DNA of 64,000 bases from Antitrichia curtipendula (taxonomy: Eukaryota > Streptophyta > Bryopsida > Hypnales > Leucodontaceae): positions 38,502,001 through 38,566,000 of the forward strand of contig OX579635.1 in the NCBI GenBank assembly GCA_951230915.1, read 5' to 3'. Below the pieces are notes generated by a model. It worked only from the letters and a program-made list of their open reading frames with translations. It was not told the origin of the DNA and searched no databases. Position 1 is the stretch's first letter. Every line of letters starts with the position of its first letter. The position numbers and the translations under genes are program-made. Positions 9,109 to 20,950 of this stretch are shown piece by piece.

Positions 9109-11595
9109 CTTGGACTGCTAGACTTTGGACTCTGGAAGGTCGGTGGTCATTGTGAGAATATGTGAGTGCCACCACGAAGGCAAGGACTAGAATTAGATGA
9201 CCATACATCAGGTATAGGTTGAGGCCAACTTCTAGCTTCTAAAATCCATAGAAATGTCAATTCAAGTCATAAATTACAAAAAAATTGCAATTCCCTTTAT
9301 TTCTATCTTTCTACAAGACATAAATTTTACATTGCCTTGCTCTGCTCTAGAACATGCACGGAATCACTTAAGTGGTCGCCTATAGGTGGTTCTACCATAA
9401 CCCTGGAAGAAGGTAGCCCCATAACCAAGGTAGGCACCAAAATACTCCAGTTAGATGCATTCTTTGTTTCTACATTGAACGGAGAAGTCATCCACAGACA
9501 CTCTTGGTCCTCAACGCCATTCAAAACGACAAACCCATGATTGCTCATTTCAAGCCTTACTTACTGCCCATTACTTTGTTTGTTGTCATTTTGCAACTAG
9601 ATATAAAGAAATAAAATCATGTTTATTTTTAAGAGACAAAATCATATGTCTACTACAAGTTGTAAAGTTTCCAATTTTTTTGAGAAAAAATTGAAAATAT
9701 TGTAGATTTTTTAAGAAAAAAATTTAAAAAATTCATATCAAATACAAAATATATTCAAAAAATTTGAAATTTTCACCATATATGTATTCTATAATTTATA
9801 ACATCATAATATAAAACAAAATTATTTTATTACTTTAAAATTAGACATTCAACACATTGTGGTTATTATTTCAAAGCTCATAGTGCTATAAAATATTGAA
9901 ATTTATGAATTTTTCAAAGGTTCTAATTAGAATAAAAACTAAAATTGATAAGCTTCATTTCATTAGTTGAATTCAAATTCAAAAATGATCTTCTTTTGGC
10001 TATAATTCACATAAAGAATAAATAGCAAAAAATGACCAAAATACACTACAAGGGTGATTTATGGATTCAACATTTTCTTTAGAAAAGTTAACAGTACTAT
10101 AATTAAAAAATTTGCACAACTGTTCATTGAAAATGTAGTCAATTTTTTTATTTTAAAGTAGACAAAAATACATTTTTTCTATCCTACAATCTTAAGTGAA
10201 TTCATCCAAATAGACACTTAGTGTTCACAATAGCATTACAAGGTTAATTGAGTGTTCATGTAAGCTTTAAAAGAAAGAGACCTATCACCAAGGTACTTTG
10301 CTGAAAATGATTTGATTTTTGAACCAATAGGTGCATTATTGCATTATTCATTTTTACAATAATCTAAAAAGTCACCTATGGGGCACTATTCAGCCTCAAC
10401 GTCCTTCTAAGGTTAATTTGTTGATTCTCAATTACATAGAAGGCATACAATTCTATCTATAACTATTCTTCAACAAAATCAAAATTTTGATAATTACAAA
10501 AGTAGTTTTGGAAGAAAATTGTCTATTATTTATCATTAAAATGTATATTTATTTGGTAAAGACTACATCATCAATTTTATATAATCATAATTCATACCTT
10601 AATATTTATCCTAAAGTTTCAATTGTTAATAGAGTTAATCCTAAAGTAGTCATGTATGTGATTTGGAATTGGAAGCTAAATTTGAAATGTAGTCCCAACA
10701 ATAAATGCACGACTTGGTGTTAAACTCTAAATTCAAGATTCTCATTTGGAGTTACAATCTCTTTTCCGACATACCACATGCTTGTGGCTTCTCATTGGTG
10801 AAAGCAAAACTACAGACAAAATTCAAAATAGTTCCAAAATTTTGGACCAAAAAGGAGTTTGATTCCTAGTTCTCGATTTTTTGCTATTCTAAGGGAGAAA
10901 ATATCCAGCTTCCTCCCTCTTTACAATTAATTGTAATACCTTATTTTAGTTTTTCAATTTCATTGTGATGCACTAAAATGTATTCTCTCAAATTCAAGCT
11001 ATGGATGGATTGCAAGAATTGGTGGTTGATTTTGCCGTCACATGGAGACTTGAGCGGTGCACTTTGTGCATTTTAAAAACTAAGTGTGGCATAATATATA
11101 TAGGATTTTATTTGTTTGAAATAAAATTTACAAACGACTTACAAATAAATTAGAGAACATTCAAAGTAGCCTACAAATCTAGGCCATTAAAAATGTGTAC
11201 ATGTAATTAAGGGGCTGAAGATTTGGATCCTATGTATTGTATTTAGTATAACACGTTTTGTACAGTTGAATCAAAGATGGATTGGATGAAAAATTGGATT
11301 GATCTTTGGGTTTCATTAGATAAAATCCACATCACTCAAAGTAGGACTTAGAGTTCTAGTTCTTCATAAATTTATCCATTTCATTAAGTACTCATTTTTG
11401 CTTATTCTTCAGATTTTAGATGTGTGCATGTTGGAAGCAATTTGGCATTCAAGTCTAAGCTTAGGATGTATTTGTAGGTAGGAAAATTTGATCTTCAGGG
11501 TTCAAGAGCTTTGTTGCTATCAAGACTTGTCTTGGTATTTAGGGTTTACGCATTCACAATGTTGAAATGTTGTTTGTGTATTTATGCGTTCCTAG
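9109..11595. other. AT-rich spacer with dispersed repeat relics
   Basis: No supported gene. A patch at 9327-9548 is less AT-rich and has matching 67- and 73-codon frames on opposite strands, without a domain. The segment around 9890-10060 (gataagcttcatttcattag...aattcaaattc) recurs at about 24940-25090 and, reversed, at 40590-40690, so it is a dispersed repeat. The remainder is featureless AT-rich DNA. Confidence 0.5.
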
Positions 11596-11750
11596 AACTA
11601 GAAGAAAATTGTGTTGAAGTCAACACAATCTACATAATGTTTTTTTTTGTTTCCAACACAAAACATTACACCAGAAACATGAAATTTTGCATTAGAAACA
11701 AAAAAACATCATGTAGATCTTGTTGACTTCAACACAATTTTCTTCTAGTG
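11596..11750. mobile_element. CACTA-like foldback MITE
   Basis: The right end reads CAATTTTCTTCTAGTG, the complement of CACTAGAAGAAAATTG; the left end reads AACTAGAAGAAAATTGTGTT. Arms of about 50 bp continue through gttgaagtcaacacaatctac. CACTAGAAGAAA-type ends match the plant CACTA superfamily. No clean 3-bp target duplication is visible here. Confidence 0.65.
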
Positions 11751-12213
11751 TGAGGTGGTTTTAGGTTATTTTAGGTTAAGGATTTCATGCTCCGGAGGTT
11801 TAGTAAACGTTCTTGGATGCAGCAATTTGGTATCAAGTTTTGGCCAATCTGTTCTTGTCGAGACCAAAAAATTTCAATAGGAGTGAAACAACGTCAATTT
11901 ATTGTGAGGCCTTTCCGAGACAAATAACCTCTTTTCCTTTTATTCCATGTCTTGTTTTGCATAACTTCATTTACTTTTATAATTTGTATTTGAATTCAGT
12001 AGTATGTTCTCCTCAGCTGCTTTAAAAAGAATCTGGTATTGTTGTAGAGGTTATGGGTGTTGAAAACGCCCTATGCCTACTCATCTCAGAATGTCCCCTC
12101 TCGACGACTTGGACACCTATGAAAATAATAGAAGTACGGAGGTGCGTGAAGGCCAGATTGGGCACAAGAATTTGGTGTTCCTCTATGGTAGTGGGAGCAT
12201 AGTCAACCCTTCT
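11751..12213. other. Spacer without gene
   Basis: Mixed AT-rich DNA. The 70-codon frame at 11813-12025 has no recognisable domain. No inverted or tandem repeats seen. Confidence 0.5.
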
Positions 12214-12487
12214 AAGATAGGAGGCTGTTAAAGCAACCCTTTAAGAGCTGATTGCCAAACTCCTTGAAACAATTTTCAGTAAAGTTTATTAGGAAGAAAA
12301 ATGAAATTGGGATCTAACCCAAGTTGTTTCATATTTTTTGGACCTTCTTGGAATTAGTTACAAATTTTTGAAGTTGAAACAAAACGGGTTCTAAAAGCAA
12401 CCCCCTCCTGAAATGTATAATGTTGGTACATTGAAGAAAGTAAAATGTACCTCTGTGTTAGGGGTTGCTTTTAGAGACCCCTACCTT
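12214..12487 (+). mobile_element. MITE with AAGGTAGGGG-type ends, copy 1
   Basis: Left end AAGATAGGAGGCTGTTAAAG and right end, complemented, AAGGTAGGGGTCTCTAAAAG form ~28-bp inverted repeats continuing into caaccc. The body (aacccaagttgtttcatatt) recurs inverted in 12718-13024 and in a decayed third copy around 13210-13480. No ORF. Confidence 0.65.
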
Positions 12488-12717
12488 ATATGGATAACCT
12501 CAGCTATAAGATTTTGAGTTTAAACCTTGTAATTGCAGAATCTGAAGTTTTGCTTATCTCCTCCATATGTGCTTTGGAAGTGAACATGTTTAGGATGTTT
12601 TTAGCATGAAATGCCAGGACTTTCTCACCCTAGACATTTAGAATTTTGCTTGGATTGAGTGGCAGCAATGTTAATGCCATTACTAACAGTGATGTAAACA
12701 TCGACTTCAAATTGATG

Positions 12718-13024
12718 GTAAGGTAGGTGTCTTTAAAAGGGACCTGTTTCTAAAAGTGACCTCTAACTCAGAGGTATTCTTACTTTCTTCAATGTACCAA
12801 TGTTGGACGTTTCAGGAGGGGATTGCTTTTAGAAACCACTGCGTTTCAATTTCAAAAATTTGTAACTAATTCCACAAAGGTTCAAAAAATATGAAATGGC
12901 TTGGATTAGATGCCAATTTCATTTTTTTTCCTAGTAAAATTTACTGAAAAATGTTTCAAGGAGTTTAGCTTCCCTGAAAATGCAATCAACTCCTAAAGGG
13001 TTGCTTTAACAGACCCCTACCTTA
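12718..13024 (-). mobile_element. MITE with AAGGTAGGGG-type ends, copy 2 (inverted)
   Basis: It starts AAGGTAGGTGTCTTTAAAAG and ends GCTTTAACAGACCCCTACCTT. The internal sequence is the reverse complement of copy 1 (tcttcaatgtaccaatgttgg; aatatgaaatggcttggatt). Together copies 1 and 2 form an 800-bp inverted repeat. Confidence 0.65.
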
Positions 13025-16000
13025 CTTTGTTCTTAGGAGCTTGTGTTTCTAAAAACATATAGAGCACATTTTTTTTTGCAAGCACAATGAATGAATGTTG
13101 TTTGCAAACCCTATAGGTTGAATGCTTTGTTATTTCATGTTTGCTAGCATGTTTGTTGTGTCCTTGTTATGTCCTTGTATGTTTCAAATACACGATGGTT
13201 TCCAATGCTTTTTCTATCTTAAACAGTTAAACTGCTCTCTTATAGCTGATTGCTTGTCGAGGGAAGGCAAAATTCCTGAAACAATATTTAGTTTATTTGT
13301 GTAGGACAAAAAATACAGTTGACATCTAACCCAAGTTGTTTCATATTTTTTTGAGCTTTGTAGAATTAATTACAAATTTTTGAAGGTGAGTCATAGTAGT
13401 CCCTAAAATTTACATACTTTGTACATTGAAGAAAGCAAAATGTGCCTTTGTGTCATGATTGCTTTTAGAGTATGGTTCGGCTTCTAGAACATACTTTGTC
13501 ATACACATGACTATGTTGAACTTTAATCAAACGTTGTTAAAAAAACAAGACATTAGATGCATAAAAATGAATTGAATTCCATGCAAGTCTTCTTTGTACT
13601 TTTTTTCCTAACAATTTTGCTTTTACCTTGCTTTTCAGTTCACTTTTTTTCCTTATATAAAATATAGCCTAAAAAAAATTGCATTGACATGAGCATTATA
13701 ATTATGATAGAGTACCATAATATAGGCTATTTTAGAAAATTGAGTATCTATAGAGTCCCTTTCATTTCTACCTTGGAGGTAAATAGCCCCTTAAAAAATA
13801 CCTTGTTGCTACATGTGGTGCACAAAATCCCCATAGAGTGCACCGCTTGAGCATGGAGAATGATGTAGTTGTCCTTCGCTATAACTTTTGAAGCATAAAT
13901 CTAATGAATTTGAAATTTTTATTGGAGATGGTTGTCTTGATTAAATCATATACCTTATTTTTTTAAATTAAATTAATCATTTTATATTTAAAATTTAATT
14001 TAATTAATTTGTCACACATTAAATTTAGAGGGTTTTAACACTAGGTGAGTCCTCAAAAATAATGATTGAGACTTCAAATTTATGAGGTCTATTTTCACAA
14101 TAGGCATACATGTTCCTACCACTAGGCATTTAAAAATATATTATTTTATGCCCTCCACGTTTGTGCAAATAGAAACCCTTTGGCTCACACTAGTGATTGT
14201 AGTGAACATTGAAGATGGTTTCAAGGCTACTTTTTGGGGTGAAATCTAATGAACATGAAGTCCTCACAAATGGCCAATTTTTTTTAAAACTATGTTTGAT
14301 TTATTATGAATAAAAAAGTGGACATATCCATTTTTTGTAAAAATCTAGGACATCATACTAGTGGATACACAACTAAGATTGCATAGTTTTTAAATTTGAC
14401 ACATGTCAATAGTACAACAAATCTACAATACGATGGATGGCCCAAAATTGACCATCAAGGTTTTCCTTCTAATACTCGTAGTACTAAGCGCCAAAACTTT
14501 AGATTTGACAAAATGCTACATAATCAACCATCAAATTCTTGCAATCACCGGTATGGATCCCCTTCTCTTGAGTATTGAACTTTCTTCAATCTAAATTTTT
14601 ATAGAAATCTCTCTTATTTTGACACTTCAAATTCCAAAAATCTTAAACCCACCTTTGTGCGTTTGATTGGTTTTCAATTTGAGATCTAGGAATGCTTCCT
14701 AATATTACATGGAAATGATTCTAAAATTGTAGTTGGGATTTGATAATCCCAAAAAACAAGTGTGTTGAGAATCAAGGCTGCAAAATTATCTACATTTATA
14801 GAAAGTAGAAAATTTAAACAATCAACGTGAAATTATAAGCTAGGAAGTAATAGTAAAAATGATTAATCTTTATTTACGAAACAATGGGCTTTAGATTAGA
14901 TTGCATTGGAACCTTGGACCTAAACTAGAAAATTCAATTAGAAAAAAATGGAAATAATTTTTTTGGGAAGAAATGGGATTTTAAAATGAAAGACTTTAAG
15001 TTAGATTTGATAAAGTAATCAAATTAGGCAAATAGTAAAATGATGAGAAAATGAAAAAAATACTACTAGTAGAAATTGACATTAGGACAAAATCACAAAC
15101 CAAAAAAAACAATGAATACAAAAAACAGAAAAGTAGATTGTAAACAAAATACTATGAGTAGAAAATGACATTAGAGATAAATTAGAACCAAAAAATATAT
15201 AAAACATGAAAAACACAAAAAATATTTAGTAAGGTTGGAACAAATATTAGAACTCAAAATCACTTTAGAAATAATTTGGAAACCATAAGAATAACAAATA
15301 CAAAAAAAGCTAATGACTCGAAAGCAATTAGCAGAATCATAACATTTATTATGTCACTAATAATGTCGTAGACATACTAAAATGGGATATAATCACAAAA
15401 TTAGTGACTTTATAATATTCATTAATTTAGCACGTTTGTAGTAAATTAACACATTTGACACTAATTTAGTGTAATTATAATAATTTAGATTATTATCAAT
15501 AAATTAGTGTAGGATGAAAGTAGGAATGAACATTAGGTCATTAATTAAATTTGTTTATAAAAATTAGGATTAGAAGTTTTTTCTTCTTTGTATTCTTTTA
15601 TGTGTATGTATGTGTGTTTTGAGTCTTGAAAAAATATTATGAAAAAAGAATAGAACCTCAAACTTGGAGGGATTAGGGAGACAAATTAGATTATTTAAAA
15701 AATTTGTGGAATAGGTTTCATCTTTTCAAAGTAGGAATAGATGAAAATGTTATAGTGTTTGGTAGGAAAAAATGTTTGATTTGGTAGTTTTGAGCCACTA
15801 GGATTGGAGGCTGAATTTTCCTTGTCAAAATCATAATGTAGGAAGATATTGACATTCTAAAAATTGAAAGTGTAGTACCTCTAGTAGTTAGCTTTCCAAA
15901 ATACTAAGATTTGCTCCATTTGGAGCTAGAATGAAGCAATGGTACTTCAATTAGTCAAGGAATGTCTATTGCCTTGAAAATCTAGGGTAACAACTTAAGC

Positions 16001-16099
16001 AATTTATTAATAGTGTATGGCATTGGTTGTATTAGAAGCTGAATTTGCATGTATTGGTAGTGAATTAAGTTAGAATTTCAACGAGACTAGTTTCATATA
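13025..16099. other. AT-rich spacer
   Basis: It contains the decayed third copy of the preceding MITE (about 13210-13480), then about 2.6 kb of very AT-rich sequence with no gene. ORFs at 14396-14594 are two frames over the same text and lack domain features. Confidence 0.5.
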
Positions 16100-16100
16100 A

Positions 16101-16715
16101 TTTGAAGATCGGATGACCTTGGTGGTGGTGGTCATTTAAGTCCAAGGATGTTGCCCGTCATTGCAATTCAAGGCAGTTCTAATCGGACAAGTTTGGAGGA
16201 CAATAAGAAAGCAATTTCAATGAATTAAGATCTGAAAATTTTGGAGAAGGGTGAACTTAGATTCAGCCTTCTAAAATGACCAAGATCAAAAAATTTGAAG
16301 ATCAGACGAGTTGGTGGTTCATGGTGGCCATTTGAATCCAAGGATGTTGGCAACTATTGCAATTCAAGGAAGCTCAAGTGGAACAAGTTAGAGGACAATA
16401 GCAGAGCGATCCTAATAAATTAAGATTTAGAATATTAGGAAGAGGATGATTTTGAAGTCAACCTTCTAAAAAGATTAGGATAAAAAAATTTGAAGATTGG
16501 ACAAGGTGGTGGTGGCCATTTGAGTCCAAAGATGTTGGCAGCCATTGCAGTTCGGGGTAATTTAGTGAAACAAGTTTGAAGGACAATAATGAAGTGATCC
16601 TAACAAATTAAGATTTGGAATTTGGAGAAGTGGTAGAGCTCAAAGTCAAGTTTCTAGATAGCCTTAGCTTACAAGATTTGGAGCATGGACAAGGTGGTGG
16701 CAACTATTCTTGTAA
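16101..16715 (+). repeat. Tandem repeat, about 194-bp unit, 3+ copies
   Basis: Unit starts at about 16101, 16294 and 16489 are marked by tttgaagat.ggac, then tggtggccatttgagtccaaggatgttgg, gcaattca and gaggacaata. A partial fourth copy runs from about 16671. Periods are 193 and 195 bp, and identity is moderate. The period is near nucleosome length, but the array is too short to be a satellite. Confidence 0.7.
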
Positions 16716-19312
16716 GAGACGGTTTGTTGCCATGGTAGTTGTGGTTTGTATTCTCCTCCCTTTTCTTCTTTTGGATTTGTTAAACCTACTAGTACTTTGT
16801 TAGCTAATTCTTAGGTGAATTTTGAAGATAATACTCACTGAGGCAATTTGGATGGTCACCAGAAGGTCTTCTTTTGACCATTATCTATAGTCATGGCATG
16901 AAATTGTGAAAAGTGAGTTAGTCTCTAAAAAATATCTATCATGAATGAATTGTTTTCACAATGTTTATAGTCCAAATTTGCATAAAATAGACTCCTTAGT
17001 AGTTGAATGATGTTAGTGAAATTGAACGTCTATGGATGAATTTGCATGTATGGCCATAAATTCTTAGATGTCTTGTCCAAGTTAAGATCTTGAAGGAACT
17101 TGTACATGCCTAGGGATTGAACCATGGAGTCATGGAGAAGATGCCAATTGCATGTCAATGCATGGTAAATTAGAGTGCTAATTAGACTAGTAATTGTTAT
17201 TCTACTATGTTTTGTATGAATGAGGTTTGCTGGAATTCTTTTATTGGACTCAACAAGGGCCTATTTTGGTGCCCTAATTGTGATTTTTAGGAGAATTTTG
17301 GCATGAGCTTTGCCTAAATCCATTAGAGTAGATATTAGATGAAGGCGTAATATAAAAAGTAGTGGTTTGAGAATTTTAGGGATGTTGATTTGTTTTGCTT
17401 TATGGTCTTTTGAGATCAATTGCAATATTATAATTGAAAATCCATTATTTGGAAAGCGTTTAGGGCTAGGGTCACATATACTCTCCATCGGCTAATTCTA
17501 TGGGATTTTCTTGCCATTGCAATGAAAAAGCCTCATAATCATGCAAAAATAAATCATCTACTTCCATCAAATCTAATTCTAATAAGAACATGTTGGTGCA
17601 AAATATGTTAAGTTTCCCTAGTATAGGAGGCCCTAATAATTTAGATGATGGAGCCATCACAAAAAAATGGGTAGGAAGTTACTAAACATAGATTAGTAAG
17701 ACTTCAAACACAAAAAAGACTCTGCCAAAAGTACCTTAATAGCATGAAAGATCCTGACATTGTGAGATTTCTTCAACTAAATCACAATTCCATTTGTCAA
17801 GTGTATATAAATGTGCTTCTCAAAAATGATATTATTCAAGATCTCAGATTTGTCTTTGATGGTCTAAAGAAAAAGATAGACAAATAGTTGACTACGGAGT
17901 TTATGGCCATTATTGTTGTGCTCCAAAATCATGATCATGAATTAGTATACCACTAAAAAATAAGTGAATGAGACTCCAAATGTAGAAAAGATGTAAAAGC
18001 TTTTTTGACTCCAAATGATTTACTATTGATTGAAAACATTTTGAGGCATGTGCTTAAAGCAAGTTTGCTACCTATATACTCAAGCTAAACATTTGATTTT
18101 AGAAAAAAATTTAAGTATATTTTGAGGCCTTAGAAAAGCTGTAAAACATGTTCAATTCCACCTCCATTAACTTTGATGCCTCCATTCTGAATCATTTGAA
18201 GCTTCATTATATTGTGGGGCATAACTATAATGGCCATAAACTCCATAACTAACTCTTTGTTCATCTTTTTCTTTTAACCATAAAAAACAAGTATAAAATT
18301 TTGAATCATATCATTTTCAAAAAGCACACTCATATACACTTAACAAATTAGCAAATGAAATTGTAGAACCATTTCCACACTAGAAATTAAGTTTTCTGTA
18401 TCTGTTCTTGAGAGACTAGCGGAATGCATCAACAAATGCTTCCAAGCTATCGTGATTTTCTCGAGGCAGTGGCTTCCTCGAGTACGATGGGTTGCAACCG
18501 TGGAAGCTTTGGACCTCCAAACCCTAACGCCCCTTCTTCCTGCTGTGCAATCCAATTACCTCACCCACGTACTTCCCAAGTTACACACAACGTCGTCACT
18601 GACCTACAATCGTCGCTATCGAATTAAAGACCACTCCTACTTTTAACAGCAACAAGCCACCATGTGCTTGCAACAGGTCGTGTGCACTGTGTACCAAGCG
18701 CTTCATCTAGCCAAAGCATGAGGAGGATAAAGCTAGCGATGACTCTCACAGACTGTGCTCTAAAGCATCAGCCACATCAAAGGGACATGAAGTGAATCCT
18801 CAAGCAGGATGTATGTAACTGGTCACCCCGATGTGGGCAACCAAGCTTGCCAACCGTGCAAGAATCTCTAGTCCTCATGGTTCTATCAACAAATCTCTCG
18901 ATCTTGAGGCCAGGTACTCTCGTCTCAAGACGAGCAACAAACTCTAAACAGTACAAGACCGCTGAGGATCGGACAGATGAGAAGCAATGAAAGCACTCGC
19001 AATGATCAATGCCTAGCCTGCTCTCTAACGTTGGCTGTGCACAACACATGAGCTCTGTGGACTCTCGACGGTGGGTAACTTACCCCAAACTCGTTCTTGG
19101 ATATTCCGCGCGATCCTGTGCACTGATTCACTTGCCAGTGGGCACCTTGGTTACGTAACTGTGATCTGCAAGTGTACAGTACAACCCTTGCTTGCTTGGA
19201 ATAGGCAGCGTGTAGCAGTGGTAATCGTTCAATTTATAACGATACCAACGGGCATGAACAAGTCTGGAGGGCTCCAAATAGACCAAATTTGTTGACAGTC
19301 TTCGCCAATAGC
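16716..19312. other. Spacer with weak coding relics
   Basis: Mostly AT-rich, becoming GC-balanced after 18420. At 17746-17890 (+) a frame opens MKDPDIVRFLQLNHN, runs to a TAG, and continues in frame past it to about 17950; it looks like a decayed coding segment of unknown family. ORFs on both strands at 18340-19300 overlap one another and show no domain. Confidence 0.4.
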
Positions 19313-19704
19313 GGTAGTCACACCTTCTTCCCCAGGCAGGTGGAGAATGGAGAATGACAAGTTCATGAGGATTTGGAGGAACCAATGGGGAGCCGCGGTG
19401 GATGAAGAAGGTGTGACACCCCCCAAAGTTGTTTGGAGAACGAGAGTGGAGAATCGGAGACCAACATTTGACGTGGAGCGTAGGATGAACATGAAGACGG
19501 TGTACAACGCAAGATGGAGAATATACTTAAATGAACAAGTCTTCACCACTCCCATTATTCACCTCCGGAGGTGAAGACTAGGAGTGCGGAAGATATAACT
19601 AGTTAAGAATATTCTAGCGTGGAGGGCCAACATGAAGCCAACCTAAAACCGCCACATCTCCGTTCTCCATTCTCCAAGTGCGGAGTGAAGAAGGTGTGAC
19701 TACC
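19313..19704. repeat. Inverted-repeat element with GGTAGTCACACC ends
   Basis: Left end GGTAGTCACACCTTCTTCC and right end GAAGAAGGTGTGACTACC are complementary. A second pairing block (ggtggagaatggagaa / ttctccattctcc) follows inward. An internal copy, gaagaaggtgtgacaccc at about 19406, suggests nesting or an older duplication. Confidence 0.65.
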
Positions 19705-19811
19705 CCTAATGTGTAGAACTGCTGAAAATTCTGACTTTTCCCACCCCGTACCCGCCTGCAAGCAATCGACACAGTCCAGGTCGCCAGAACTCCACGCAAG
19801 CAATTCAAGGC

Positions 19812-20240
19812 CACATAAGGTAAACCAGCCTATTCCCGTCAGCTTCCTATTTCCGACATCTGACTTTTGGCCCCATTACCACCCTGAAACTCATCTAAGT
19901 CCATCTATTTTTCTGACAAAATCAGCTCATTAATTCAGCTTGGGTAATGTGTCTACCATTGATTGGTGGATATCCAAGTACTCATAGATACAATCTATGG
20001 CGGTAATGGGTTGTTGATCTGACTTTTATAAATTAATCCACGGGCAGATTTGTAATTTCAGGGCAGTCAACTTCAACAATTTATAGAAATTTCAATTTTC
20101 ATCAAAAAATTATAATTCCACTTGGGTTTGATCCGTGAAACATGCATACACCTTTGAAAAATAGGTGACCCCATTGAAGTTGACTCCAACATAGTCAGAT
20201 CGCAAATCAGGGTGGTAATAGGCTTGTCTACCTTACAGTG
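19812..20240. repeat. Inverted-repeat element with TAAGGTA.AC.AGCCTATT ends
   Basis: Left end CACATAAGGTAAACCAGCCT and right end GGCTTGTCTACCTTACAGTG (complement CACTGTAAGGTAGACAAGCC) match over about 25 bp. The interior (about 430 bp) has no ORF. No clear target duplication. Confidence 0.5.
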
Positions 20241-20360
20241 AAGGAGGTCTGGGCTCCACACGACGGAGACCAACTGAGGAATCTGCCAACAACAGTTGGC
20301 AGGAGCTAAGTTACACCGATTTCGTAACTGAATTGTAAATGAAGTTATCACCCTGTCTGC

Positions 20361-20500
20361 ACGTTAAAAGCACTTCAGGCTGATTCGCCCATTCCAGAGG
20401 CAAATTAAAATGGCAGAATCAGCCCTAGAATGCAAAATCGGCTGGGAGGGCCGATTCTGCATTCTAAGGCCGATTCTGCCCAGCCTGAGTGCTTTTAACG
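20361..20500. repeat. GC-rich hairpin 1
   Basis: Left arm ACGTTAAAAGCACTTCAGGC pairs with right arm GCCTGAGTGCTTTTAACG. A nested inner palindrome (ctagaatgcaaaatcggc / gccgattctgcattctaag) sits in the middle. GC content is much higher than its surroundings. Confidence 0.7.
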
Positions 20501-20504
20501 CCAA

Positions 20505-20616
20505 GGAACGGTCTGCTCAAGGCAGATTCCGCCCTGTACGCGGTCATAGGGCTCGCCCTGCTGGGCTCGCCCCATGGCCGCTTACAGGGCGGAATCTGCC
20601 CTGAGCAGACCGTTCC
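20505..20616. repeat. GC-rich hairpin 2
   Basis: Left arm GGAACGGTCTGCTCAAGGCA... and right arm ...TGCCCTGAGCAGACCGTTCC form a stem of about 37 bp with one or two mismatches around a ~37-nt GC-rich loop. It begins 4 bp after hairpin 1. It could be a MITE or a small-RNA precursor; the sequence alone cannot decide. Confidence 0.75.
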
Positions 20617-20950
20617 CTAGTACTTTGGAGGACCCACAGGATTCTCGTGGCTTGACTTGGAAGAAGATCAAATAGACTGTCTCCGTAAAGAGCTTTGCAA
20701 GTGGATACTAACTTAGGAAACTGAGGTGGGACTCTGTGTGAAAGAAATCAGTTCGATCGAGTCACTACAGTACCGTACGTGAAGGTCTGATTCGGCACCT
20801 GACTGCCGAAATTGAATTTCCACGTCAGATTCTCAACGGGTCCATGTCACCTCAGACCATTCACAAGATGACACGTGGCATTTAAAAATAAATAAAAATG
20901 ACTTAATTTCTGCTAAATCTGACCTTTGCATAGGGTATAGGATAACTTAA

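Noticed and set aside
9327..9548. Complementary 67- and 73-codon frames
   Set aside because: Less AT-rich than surroundings, but no domain, splice context or second exon could be identified.
16101..16715. CRISPR-like spaced repeat
   Set aside because: Units are 194 bp, diverged and contiguous without spacers; a eukaryotic tandem repeat fits.
18340..19300. Possible retrotransposon coding fragment in GC-balanced DNA
   Set aside because: No reverse transcriptase, integrase or gag motif could be read in any frame, and frames on both strands overlap.
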